Shown here piece by piece: positions 1 through 8,910 of a stretch of 64,000 bases of DNA (within the stretch, counting starts at the first letter, position 1; each line of letters starts with the position of its first letter). The notes under the pieces were generated by a model, which was given only the letters and a program-made list of their open reading frames with translations, was not told where the DNA came from and searched no databases. Origin of the DNA: Branchinecta lynchi (lineage: Eukaryota > Arthropoda > Branchiopoda > Anostraca > Branchinectidae); the NCBI GenBank assembly GCA_023053575.1, contig JAKZAP010000014.1, positions 10,602,001 to 10,666,000 of the forward strand. The letters run 5' to 3'. The position numbers and the translations under genes were made by a program.

Positions 1-1466
1 GTTTGTGAAATTCGGTTGCACGGTGGCATGACTATTGTCGTCATGAGTGATTTCAGCTCTGCATCTGCTTCCTTCCAGATCTGCTGACCAAACAGGCTCG
101 TGATCGTTTTTCTTGCCAGTATGTTTTTCACTTGGTCGCTGTGGCCTCCACTGTTGATTAGGTGCATGACCACGAGGTACTTGGAGATCTTCTCAAAATC
201 TGTTTCCTTTCTGTTTCCTGTTGTATTTTGTTGCATGGCCTGATGCGGAGTATTTTGATGCTTCCAGGGGTTGGGAGGTGGGTTTGATGTCTGCTGTCTC
301 CTTTGGTGTGGCGAGTAGTGTTGTTGGTTTTGGTATTTGGCTGGGGCAACTGCTGCGGCATAGGACCCTGATGGAGCACTCGGCTGGTGAACTGGCATCG
401 ACTGGTTGTTGGACTGGCTGTTGGTTGCTGATGGCGTTGTTGCTGGGGACGGGTGCTGACCGTTTAGGTGCTGTTTCCCTTGTTGGGTTGGTTGTCTGGT
501 TTGCTTTTGTTGGACGGTGTCTATCTTAGATTTTACCATTCCAAAAGGGATATCCATTTCCGTCGCTATTCTGAGTATTTCTACTCTTCTTTGGTGAGCT
601 GGGCACTTGCTTTTTTGGGTGGCAGCATGGCCTTTCTGTCTGCAATTTCTGCAGAATAGTTCGTCTGCTACACACTCTTCAATGCTGTGACCTTTCCTGC
701 TGCATCTTGTGCATGTCGTTTCTTGTTGTAGGCATTTCCCACTCGAGTGACCATGGGCGAGGCATTTTGAGCACTGGAGTGGCTTTGGCTTGTATGGTTT
801 TACCTTCAGGCTTTCACCATAAAGGTATACGAACTCTGGAATCTCTTCTTGGGACATCACTAGGACTGATCCGCTATCTTTGTAGGTTCCATCCTTCTGT
901 CGAACTCGCAGGCGCTTTGCTGACATCACTGTCACTGGCTCGCTTCCTGATGTTAGCAGCTCCTGCTTTAGCTCCTCCATTTCCACTGACAGGTGGACTC
1001 CGTAGACGACAAATCGTTGCGTTCTTGTTCTGTCAACTTTTGACAGAGATATCTCCTTTCCCAAGATTGTGATGGGGGACCGGATCTGGAGTAGGGTGGA
1101 GGCTGGGAGCTCTTCATAGTAGTAGACGTCCACTTCTCCTGAAACAAGGAGGTTTACTTCAAAATTGCATTTTGACATTTTAAACACTCCTGCTCTAACT
1201 TTTTGCATATCTGCTGATGTGAACGATGATCCATCCTTTGCAGTAATTCTTACCACTGTGAAGTCTTGTGGTTGGTTTTGCGCAATGTTTCCAGCTGGTG
1301 GACTTCTGTTTTCTGCTTCCAGTCTCCGCTTTTTTCCAGGAGTGTTTTCGATTGTAGATGGTTGTTTTTCTTTCGAAATCATTCGTTTTGTCCAAAGTGT
1401 TGTAAATACACTTGGGGATGAATGTGGTATTTTGGGTAGTGGGGTGATTCCTCTAGTTAAATCCAT
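1..1466 (-). CDS. LINE ORF1 (gag-like, CCHC), 3' end off the window edge
   Basis: The minus-strand frame is open from an ATG at 1466 to base 1, about 488 codons, so the stop codon lies outside the window. An in-frame TAG sits three codons upstream of the ATG. The protein has a basic Pro/Ser-rich N terminus, a middle part typical of gag-like ORF1s of Jockey/I/CR1-type LINEs (ending in an arginine-rich strand and a VKPYKPKP run), then three zinc knuckles: CSKCLAHGHSSGKC, CTRCSRKGHSIEEC and CRNCRQKGHAATQKSKC. A Gln/Asn/Ser-rich tail follows, with a SYAAAVA motif. Such proteins bind the element RNA and form the RNP. ORF2 would lie to the left of the window. The frame looks intact, so this may be a young copy. 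Its clade is not certain. Confidence 0.8.
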   Translation of the reverse strand, partial: MDLTRGITPLPKIPHSSPSVFTTLWTKRMISKEKQPSTIENTPGKKRRLEAENRSPPAGNIAQNQPQDFTVVRITAKDGSSFTSADMQKVRAGVFKMSKCNFEVNLLVSGEVDVYYYEELPASTLLQIRSPITILGKEISLSKVDRTRTQRFVVYGVHLSVEMEELKQELLTSGSEPVTVMSAKRLRVRQKDGTYKDSGSVLVMSQEEIPEFVYLYGESLKVKPYKPKPLQCSKCLAHGHSSGKCLQQETTCTRCSRKGHSIEECVADELFCRNCRQKGHAATQKSKCPAHQRRVEILRIATEMDIPFGMVKSKIDTVQQKQTRQPTQQGKQHLNGQHPSPATTPSATNSQSNNQSMPVHQPSAPSGSYAAAVAPAKYQNQQHYSPHQRRQQTSNPPPNPWKHQNTPHQAMQQNTTGNRKETDFEKISKYLVVMHLINSGGHSDQVKNILARKTITSLFGQQIWKEADAELKSLMTTIVMPPCNRISQ

Positions 1467-2457
1467 GGAGTAAGACTAGGAAATGGTCACTCACCAGGTG
1501 TGCCCCCCTGGCTTCAAGGGGAGCACGTTGTTGAAGATTCTGGCAAAATCCGATTGGCAGACTGGTCTTGGGGCTTCTGAACAGTTTTGCTAATTGGCTA
1601 TGCTTTTCTACCTCAGTAGAATGCTTTTGGACGAAACTTTGAAAATCCACGTTCTGTGCTAATTTCAAATTTTAATTTTAATTTCAAATTTTGAAATTCA
1701 CGTTTATTACCATAGAGTAATGGTGCATTTTTGTCCTACTCATTACATTCCTCTGTCAACTGATGTTAAAAAATAAGAAAAGAACCCAAAAGTAAATCTG
1801 ATAATTGGAAAGAGCTCTTTTGCAATTCATTTGCTTCCGTTTTGATAAGTTTCTAAACTATAAATTCGGATAGTATTCAAAAGAGGGCATCTTTCTCTAA
1901 AAAACTTATACAACACTCAATACAACTTATACAATTTTGACCGAGGGTATTATCATTCGGAAACCGGTTGGATGGGTGTTTCAGTTTCCGAACAAAGTCT
2001 TTGAGTCACTATTTCTGTGGTTTCCGCCCATTTTTATAGTTTCATCGTCTAGGACTACTCTACTGAATTGTTTATCAAGTATTTTGGGTTACCTTTCAGG
2101 GTTTTACAAAAACTAAAAGACAGGACTTTGATCCCAACAAAGATTTCGGGTCCAACAATCCAGCTAACATTCAATTAGTGTTTATGCAGGTGCTGCGGCT
2201 AGAAAGATACAGTGTGCCGTTCAGAAACTAAACCAGCAATCAGTTTCGGTTTAGATTATAATTCGGTAACTGAGATGAAAAATTCAGGAACTGGAACATG
2301 GGTTCCGAACATTGGTATCCCGAGCGGTTTTTTGATCTCTTGTTGTTTGGAAACTGAGAAATGCTACTATGCTTTGGAAAAAATACTGTTTCCACCATCC
2401 TCTTCAAAGTAGAAAGGTGGCACATAGCACATAGCAGGTTTTTCAAATGTTTCATAT
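1467..2457. other. Non-coding stretch: LINE 5' region and unassigned DNA
   Basis: The part next to 1466 is probably the 5' untranslated region of the minus-strand LINE, because it lies just upstream of its ORF1 start. Its exact end is not visible. The remainder, to the reverse transcriptase fragment at 2461, is AT-rich with no convincing coding exon. I see no RNA gene in it. Confidence 0.4.
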
Positions 2458-2460
2458 CTT

Positions 2461-2797
2461 GCTTATGCAGATGACCTTCTATTAATTAGCCGATCTAGGA
2501 GCGAGTTGTCGCGTTTGGTTCAGAAGGTTTCCTCTTCATTTTCCAATATTGGACTCTCTTTAAACGTAAAAAAATGTGAATATCTGTCTTTTAACTCCGG
2601 GCCATCCGCGTCTCTAAATTGCTTGAAGTTTTCTATTCCAAGTGTTGATTCTATTCGGTGGTTGGGTATTACCATTACTAAAAATATTCGTTCTTTCCGA
2701 TCCCGGACGGTTTCCGATTGTAGACTAAAAATTCAACTGGGTTATTCGAAAATTGTTGCTAACAGGGGGTTAAAAATAAATTATTATTATTATTATA
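2461..2797 (+). pseudogene. 5'-truncated LINE reverse transcriptase fragment
   Basis: The frame begins abruptly with AYADDLLLISRSRSELS, the catalytic reverse transcriptase motif (YADD), followed by NIGLSLNVKKCEYLSFNS and IRWLGITITKN, which match the region after the RT catalytic core. It stops at a (TTA)n tail near 2783-2798, the usual microsatellite end of a 5'-truncated LINE copy. It lacks endonuclease, fingers and most of the palm, so it is dead. Confidence 0.8.
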
Positions 2798-3399
2798 GTA
2801 AGTAAGCCAGTTTTACAATGCATGATCAGTTGATGAGAGTTTTTTTCTATCTGCTCGAAGAAATTTAACCCAATTTTTTAAAAAGAAATATGCCAGTAAG
2901 TGTGAAAATTATTCGGGAACTAGGACCCTAATATAAAGATTTACGCTCAATGTACTGCAATTTGTATGAAAGAGAGGACAAAACTCAGAGCATACCTTGT
3001 TCGCACAGCTATCACCGGCTCTAAAGAAGGCACAGGCTCGGCCCGCTCGGCAGCTTGACGAATAAGAGGAATTTGGGAGGGAACAAAATCAGGGGGAAGG
3101 ATATCAGGGTTAAATGGGCTTTGGATTATGGTCAAAACTAAGTTGTGTCAGAGTTCCATACAAGCGTGATGTCACACTCATTTGAACCTTTTTTACCTCA
3201 GATAACGAAAAATTGTAATTTATTCCTATTTGGTGAGTACATATTTGAATATATATATATAGAGCCAAGTGGCCAGCACAGCGCTGGTCATGTTTACATT
3301 TATAAAATGACCTAGGGACAATCAAATCCTGCATTGGGTCCTCAGTCACATGGCATCACTACATACGTCAGGACTGTAGGAATTCCTGTACAATATAGT
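2798..3399. other. Unassigned intergenic stretch
   Basis: No gene recognised. A short TA run lies near 3252-3262. A minus-strand open stretch at 2947-3135 is Pro-rich and ends at a possible GT donor, but no good acceptor was found. Confidence 0.3.
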
Positions 3400-4330
3400 C
3401 TATACCTGGAATATAGATGCACTGAACTTCATACAAAGTTGAAGTCGTCGGCATTTAAGGGTATCAAATTTAAATTGCTTTAGGAGCGGAATGTATGAGA
3501 CTTTTGCAGCTTTAGATGTAATAAGGAACTCTCCATGCTGTATCCTTTCAAGCAAATCCGACTGTTCCTGGGTCAAACCAAAATGCCAAACCAGACATCC
3601 ACACTCTAGGTTAGAACGGATAAAAGAAATGTAAATGCATGATAAATGGGGAAATGGAACACTGCAATGTGACAGAAGCTTAAGGTAGCTTATAGCCGTG
3701 TTAGCTTTTTTAAGCATACTCTCAACCTGTCTGTGCCACCTCAGATCTGACGTTATGTATACTCCCAGCAGCTTCAGTTTGTTTACCTGACATGTATCTA
3801 AGAGTGGTGGGTTAAAGGAGAGAGTACCTTGAAGGAAAATTACTAACATGTTCATATTAACAACCATTTTGGTTCATATTAACAACCATTTTGCCAGACT
3901 CTGCTTCCTCGCTGAAATCTTTCATTATGGTTGCACAGCTACTTTGGATATTTATATTATTTTTCCAGAACAGACAAGTCTTTGACATATTTCAGCCGGG
4001 CTGGTGAACTTCAAGCCAGGCCGTTGACCATAACGAGAAACAGCAATGGATCTAAAACAGTACCCTGAGGCACACCACAAAAACCGGGAGAGAGTCAGGA
4101 AAGGTTGATATATATTTGACCGTTGGGCTCTATGCGACAGAAATTCCACAATTTTTTTCACAAGAAAGGATTGAACATTAAAATCTACACTAACTCCTTT
4201 AAAAGCACACCATGGCAGACAATGTCAAACGCTTTCCTCAGGTTGGCCCAAGAAGGTAAACTCTGAAAAAGCCTAAATAGGACCAGCTTGAAGTTTTCAC
4301 CCACTGAAAAACATTGACACCCGAAAAGCC
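3400..4330 (-). pseudogene. Decayed LINE reverse transcriptase (CR1/L2-like group)
   Basis: Read on the minus strand from 4330 downwards there are, in different frames, NLRKAFDIVCHGVLLKEL (RT domain 3-like), CGVPQGTVLDPLLFLVMVN (the GVPQG..LGPLLF motif) and a longer open piece at 3400-3867 with LLGVYITSDLRWHRQVESML, SNLECGCLVWH and LLERIQHGEFLITS. These are the end of the RT core and its C-terminal segment. The pieces are in order but separated by frameshifts and stops, so the copy is inactive. An exact 20-bp tandem duplication lies at about 3853-3894. Confidence 0.75.
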
Positions 4331-4447
4331 CAATACGAACACATGGAGTGTTAGACTGTAAGTGTGTGAAGGCCCAAGAGCAAAATCGAGAAAGCCCACC
4401 AAATCTCCGCCCCGCGTATGAAATGATCCTTAAGCTGGGTTGACACA

Positions 4448-4657
4448 ATGCCAGTTTCACTACAAAAAACCTACAAAAGGCTGGATGAGCTATTTCCTGC
4501 AAAAAGCTGGATGAGTTATGTCCTGGCTTTGGGCAGTAAGGGAGACTTGAAACGCCCAGTGAAAAAACCGAGAAACGCCCAGCAAATCAAAACGCCCAAA
4601 GCACAAACAGTGCATCATTCAAGATTACTACGCCGGCGACTATGCGCCCGACGTTAA
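4448..4657 (+). CDS. Small basic ORF upstream of LINE-1 ORF2 (candidate ORF1 remnant)
   Basis: This 69-residue frame is rich in Lys, Arg and Pro, with no recognised domain. Its TAA stop overlaps the ATG of the next small frame as TAATG at 4655-4659. The position and the coupling pattern suggest a truncated or unusual first ORF of the LINE that follows. It could also be chance. Confidence 0.3.
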   Translation: MPVSLQKTYKRLDELFPAKSWMSYVLALGSKGDLKRPVKKPRNAQQIKTPKAQTVHHSRLLRRRLCARR

Positions 4658-4779
4658 TGGATCCAGAATTTTGGCCTGCGGGCATATATGTGCGTAATTA
4701 CTACGAGCCGACAAAGCCAACTAGTAACCCCCATCCTGAGCCCATAGCAACTGGGAGTGGTATTTGCCCTAGTACGTAA
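4657..4779 (+). CDS. 40-residue linker ORF, TAATG-coupled at both ends
   Basis: The frame starts at the ATG of a TAATG junction (4655-4659) and ends in a second TAATG junction (4777-4781), whose ATG starts the 946-residue ORF2. It is rich in Pro and Tyr and has no recognised domain. It may be the C-terminal remnant of ORF1, needed to bring terminating ribosomes to the ORF2 start. Confidence 0.4.
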   Translation: MDPEFWPAGIYVRNYYEPTKPTSNPHPEPIATGSGICPST

Positions 4780-7619
4780 TGGCTAATATTCGTGTTGCGT
4801 CATTTAATTGCCATTCAATTAAGCGTAACGTGATGGCAGTGAGAGCCCTATGTGATGATAATGACATTATTTTCCTACAAGAAACGATGCTGTTTGATTT
4901 TGATCAACCGTACTTAAGCTCCATACATCCTGATTTTATTGCTTTTGGAATGTGTGCCACACGTGCTGCAGATGGGTTGTTACGTGGCAGGCCTAAAGGA
5001 GGGCTGGCTTGTTTGTGTCGGAAGGGGTTAAGTTCGTCCGTGTCGTTCCCTATACCGGCAGATGACAGGTTACAGCCAGTGTGTTTGGATCTTAGTGGTA
5101 TTAAATATTTATTTGTTAATGTGTATATGCCTGTATGCTCTGAAGGGAGTCTTCCTGAGTTTTCTCTGTATTTAGGTAAGCTCCTTGCGTTAACATTTGA
5201 TTTCGGAAACGTGTGCTTCCTTGGTGATTTCAACGCGAATTTATCTAAAGAGACGCTCTTTAGTAATGAACTGGTGGAATATACGGCTGTGAATGATATG
5301 ATGATTTCTGACCAAGCGCTTCTTGAAAGTTCGACTTTCACTTACATGGGCCCATCTGGTAATACGTCTTGGTTGGATCACGTGTTAAGTTCTAATTCTT
5401 TTCATCTGTTGTTGAGTAATATGAGTGTGAGATATGATATTTTCGGGTCTGACCACTTCCCGATTAGTTTTGATATGTCCTGCCGGATGTCTACCATCCC
5501 TGCTGCGGTTACGTTGCCACTTTCTACACCGAAGGCTGTGCCCCGTGTGGACTGGGATGCGGCTGGAAAGGCGCAGCTTGCGTCGTATACAGCTGATGTA
5601 GAGCGGAGAATTTGTGGTCTGGATATCCCTTCCATCTTCTCTTGTAAATCCCATGCATGTAATAACCCTGTCCATCGTAGTAGTCTTGAAAAGTTGTATT
5701 TGATTGTTCTGTCGATACTAATACTGGCTTCGTGTGAAAGTCTTCCGTTGATCCCTCCTGCGCGTAGTCGAGTTCAGGATTACGGCGTCATTCCGGGATG
5801 GAATCGGTTTGTGCGGCCCCTTTATGGAGCTGCCAAGAGAGCTTTTATATCGTGGGTCGGGAATGGTAGAATTCCTGGGGATCAATTTGATACACTTAGA
5901 AAGTCGTTAAATAGTAAATACCGGAATGCGCTCCGGTGGTGTAAGAAAAATACGGACATGCTGAAGTCGACTGCGCTTGCCGAAAAACTCGGATCGTCAA
6001 AGTTTAGGTTGTTTTGGAGACTTGTTTCGAAGTCCCAAAATGCGCCAAAAGCGACGAACCGAGTGGGTTGTGCTATTGGGCCAGTTGCTATTGCTGAACT
6101 GTGGCGTGGTCATTTTTGTGATGTATTTTCTTCTGTTAAATCTGATGTTGGTAGTGTTAGAGTGGAGGCATTTTCTCAGTCCCTTCAGACTCCTGGAGAG
6201 CAGCTGATCTCGCTTGACTCCGTGAGTCGTGCGATATCTGGGCTTTCTGGTAGTAAGTCTGGAGGTTTAGACGGAATTACGGCAAACCATCTAAAGTTTG
6301 GAGGAGCATCCTTGACCTGTATCCTGTCGCTGCTCTTTAATGGTTTTCTTAACCATCATTTTGTACCGCAGGCTCTTGTTGAGGTATGTCTTGTCCCTGT
6401 GCCGAAGTCTAGTTCTGGGGACATGACGTCACTCAGTAACTATCGACCCATCGCTTTAGCTGCTACGGTTTCAAAGGTTTTTGAGCGATGTATGCATGCG
6501 GCACTGCAGCAGCAACTGGATTCATCGTACTTCCAATTTGGGTTTAAAGAGAAATCGTCGACTGAATTTTGTGTTTTTGTCCTTAAAGCAGTTATCCAGT
6601 ATTTTTGGCTATTTGCAACCCCTGTGTTTGTTTGCTTTCTGGATGCTAAGGCTGCTTTTGACAGGGTTAACCATGAGAAGCTTCTGAAAAAGATGGTCTC
6701 GCGGGGTATTGACTCACGTTTTATTGGCACCCTTGGTGCATGGTTTGATACCCAAAGGTTTCAAGTTAGATGGAGCAGTGTTCTTAGCCATCCTTTTCCT
6801 GTCCTTAATGGTGTTAGGCAAGGTGGGGTTCTTTCTCCATTATTGTATAATTTATATGTTGATGAGTTGAATGAGCGGTTGGCTAGCCTTGGAGTGGGTT
6901 GTTTCGTACAAGGCGTGTGTTTCAACAACTTAAGCTACGCTGATGACCTAGCCATACTAGCCCCCACAGTATTCGCGCTCAATAAGCTTCTTCAAGTGTG
7001 TGATGAATTTGCGAAAGCAAATGATATTCTTTTCAACACGAAAAAGACGGTTTGTATGGCGTTTATCCCGAAAAGTCTTCAACTACGTTACATCCCCGAT
7101 GTTATTTTGTCTGGTGAGGTACTAGTTTTTGTGCAAACTTTCAAGTATTTGGGCTTTACTTTTATTCCTTCTATGTCTGATGAGCCTCACGTTGCTGCGC
7201 TCTCCAGATCACTGTCTGTGAGGGCCAATATATTAATTCGGAGGTTTGGTAGATGCGAGGCTTCTGTTAAGACCTTTCTTTTCAGAGCTTACTGTACTCC
7301 GCTGTACTGTTTGTCACTGGTGTGTAACACGAGAGTTAAGTGTCTAGATACATTTCGGGTTTTATATAACAACTCTTTCCGGTGGCTACACGGACTTGCA
7401 TGGAATTGTAGTGCGTCTGGCATGTTTGTGGGTGAGGGCCTTCCTTCTTTCGGGGAACTTCGGCGTCGGGCTATCTTTTCTCTCCAGACCCGAATTCTTC
7501 GCTCTCGAAACCCCATGCTCGTGGTTCTGTCGAGTCCCCATATGAGACTGACGTTGCCTGTGTGGTTAGTCTGGAACCGCGAACTTTACACTTGTTGCGT
7601 AGAAGGCTCGCCATCTTAA
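4779..7619 (+). CDS. LINE-1 ORF2: AP endonuclease-reverse transcriptase, intact
   Basis: This 946-residue protein makes a target-site nick and primes reverse transcription of its own RNA. Residues 1-235 are an exonuclease/endonuclease/phosphatase domain: ASFNCHSIKRN, IFLQET, CFLGDFNANL, then SWLDHVL and the terminal GSDHFPISF with the catalytic Asp-His. RT motifs follow: NYRPIALAATVSKVFE near residue 552, FQFGF, FCFLDAKAAFDRVNHEKLLK, NGVRQGGVLSPLLYNLYVDE and SYADDLAIL near residue 719. A YLGFTF motif and a C-terminal segment close the protein. No stop or frameshift interrupts it. The start overlaps an upstream stop as TAATG. I do not assign a clade; the C-terminal part is most like the fragment at 23878-24180, so a family exists in this genome. 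Confidence 0.93.
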   Translation: MANIRVASFNCHSIKRNVMAVRALCDDNDIIFLQETMLFDFDQPYLSSIHPDFIAFGMCATRAADGLLRGRPKGGLACLCRKGLSSSVSFPIPADDRLQPVCLDLSGIKYLFVNVYMPVCSEGSLPEFSLYLGKLLALTFDFGNVCFLGDFNANLSKETLFSNELVEYTAVNDMMISDQALLESSTFTYMGPSGNTSWLDHVLSSNSFHLLLSNMSVRYDIFGSDHFPISFDMSCRMSTIPAAVTLPLSTPKAVPRVDWDAAGKAQLASYTADVERRICGLDIPSIFSCKSHACNNPVHRSSLEKLYLIVLSILILASCESLPLIPPARSRVQDYGVIPGWNRFVRPLYGAAKRAFISWVGNGRIPGDQFDTLRKSLNSKYRNALRWCKKNTDMLKSTALAEKLGSSKFRLFWRLVSKSQNAPKATNRVGCAIGPVAIAELWRGHFCDVFSSVKSDVGSVRVEAFSQSLQTPGEQLISLDSVSRAISGLSGSKSGGLDGITANHLKFGGASLTCILSLLFNGFLNHHFVPQALVEVCLVPVPKSSSGDMTSLSNYRPIALAATVSKVFERCMHAALQQQLDSSYFQFGFKEKSSTEFCVFVLKAVIQYFWLFATPVFVCFLDAKAAFDRVNHEKLLKKMVSRGIDSRFIGTLGAWFDTQRFQVRWSSVLSHPFPVLNGVRQGGVLSPLLYNLYVDELNERLASLGVGCFVQGVCFNNLSYADDLAILAPTVFALNKLLQVCDEFAKANDILFNTKKTVCMAFIPKSLQLRYIPDVILSGEVLVFVQTFKYLGFTFIPSMSDEPHVAALSRSLSVRANILIRRFGRCEASVKTFLFRAYCTPLYCLSLVCNTRVKCLDTFRVLYNNSFRWLHGLAWNCSASGMFVGEGLPSFGELRRRAIFSLQTRILRSRNPMLVVLSSPHMRLTLPVWLVWNRELYTCCVEGSPS

Positions 7620-7702
7620 ATGTATTTTGTTGTTGTTTTTATGTGTTGTATGTGTAATGGCTCTAGAAGCCGTAGTCGAAGTTAAATAAAAAAAAAAAAA
7701 AA

Positions 7703-8170
7703 ATCACTGCCCACTTTAAAATTCGGATGAGCGTACTATGTCCAGGTGCAAAAAGTATTTGAAGGGGCAAAGTTTGCCCGCCATTGAATGCGAGATGCAT
7801 ATAGGCTACCCCGATCGGATATTAAGTAAGACAGAAGCATGTTTGTCCCACAGTATAAAACCTGCAGAGAATATTACAGCTGAAGAAGAAACATGTCCCT
7901 CAAGGAATTAAGTACTAAGTTACTGGCGAACCATTCGCGCCTCGAATTACCATTGGCGCATATTAGTGATTTGTTTCTGCGTGCTTGAAACAAATTGATA
8001 GATTCCTTAAGTCATTTGTGCCAAGTTTCTTTTTAACAAGTGAAGACACGTATAATATTTTGACAATTAATCTAGTATTACATATTTTATATTTTATTTA
8101 ATTATGTTACAAATGTTGTGGAGTCGTACAAATTTTGAAATGAATTGTATATGTAAACTATATTTGGTTT
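7703..8170. other. Unassigned AT-rich stretch
   Basis: Follows the poly(A) tail of LINE-1. No coding exon, RNA gene or recognised repeat seen. Confidence 0.4.
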
Positions 8171-8435
8171 AAGTTGACAGTCCTGTGTTGCAGAGCTGGT
8201 GGACTGGGACTTTGGACTCGTCTCGAGACGCCTTTTTCAAGGACTCGGACTCGTCTTTCACGGAGTTGTCCGTCCGCCAGAGCTGTGGACTCGGACTCGT
8301 CTCGAGATTCTCGAGACGCCTTTTTCAAGGACTCGGACTTGTCTCGGACTGGGATTTGCTGGACTCGCAGCAGCTCTGCTATGTTGTCATGTTATAAACA
8401 AATATTCAGAAATAAATACGATGATTGATTGATTA
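8171..8435 (+). repeat. GGACTCG/CTCGAGA-rich short element with (GATT)n tail
   Basis: The motif GGACTCGGACTCGTCT and the palindromic CTCGAGA recur, with a near-duplicate block (GACGCCTTTTTCAAGGACT) at about 8226-8244 and 8314-8332. The segment ends in a (GATT)n run near 8419-8431, like a LINE/SINE 3' tail. All three frames are open here because of the repeat, not because it is coding. Confidence 0.5.
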
Positions 8436-8759
8436 ATAATTAAACCGAGGAGTTATATTCGACTCCGCATGGTCGTATTACAGAGATTGGGAGACGAAGG
8501 TTCTTGTGATTATTTGTTCTTGGTATTACGCGAGATGCCAAATCTAAACTAAGTCGGTTCATACGTTCACTCTCCTAGTCTCCACTTAAAGCGCTCGCGC
8601 ACTCGTTTTAAGCCATCTGCCTTAAATTGATTGATCGGATTGGTGGAGTTGTCTAGTATGGTAATCCAATGTGTTCTTTTTTATAGTTACCCGTTATTCG
8701 TCAGTGGTTAAGCGGCCGTCAGTTTGTGCTGGGAAAGAAGTGAGACTTAGTGTGTGAGA
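8436..8759 (+). promoter_or_regulatory. 5' flank and leader of the host gene, partly a dispersed repeat
   Basis: Bases 8446-8535 closely match 32309-32395 (the TATTCGACTCCGCAT...GATTATTTG block of Repeat H). The remaining 220 bases run up to the start codon at 8760, with an in-frame TAG at 8748, so the reading frame cannot extend upstream without splicing. No TATA box or initiator is certain; the transcription start is not known. Confidence 0.35.
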
Positions 8760-8910
8760 ATGGGAGTGACTTTAGAAGCCTCTGCACCTGGTATGAGGTT
8801 GGAGGTCTCAGATGAGGCCTTATCATCTGCCCAACTGGAGGCGTACCACAAGAAAATACAGCTTTATGATGCTGCAGAAAGAGAGATTGAAGCTTTAAAA
8901 AAGTCCGCAG
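8760..8910 (+). CDS. Host gene exon 1 (start codon)
   Basis: Encodes residues 1-50 and ends in phase 1 at CAG|GTATTT. The first ATG in frame is 8760; an in-frame TAG lies 12 bases upstream. The end of the exon is rich in Glu, Lys and Ala (LEAYHKKIQLYDAAEREIEA), likely a short coiled coil. A broken copy of its last ~60 bases is repeated at 9369-9427. Confidence 0.75.

Larger units (their letters stand above)
4448..7702 (+). mobile_element. LINE-1, non-LTR retrotransposon with poly(A) tail
   Basis: The element spans the two small frames, ORF2, an 80-base 3' untranslated region and a homopolymer A tail at 7687-7702. The 5' boundary is uncertain: the decayed minus-strand LINE ends near 4330 and the first small frame starts at 4448. 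I did not find a convincing target duplication. Confidence 0.75.

Noticed and set aside
2947..3135. Pro-rich minus-strand open stretch ending at a GTATGC donor
   Set aside because: No pyrimidine-rich acceptor or partner exon found; could be a stray exon but unsupported.
8174..8432. Three overlapping + frames of 70-84 codons
   Set aside because: Open in all three frames because of the GGACTCG repeat; no start context, splice site or domain.
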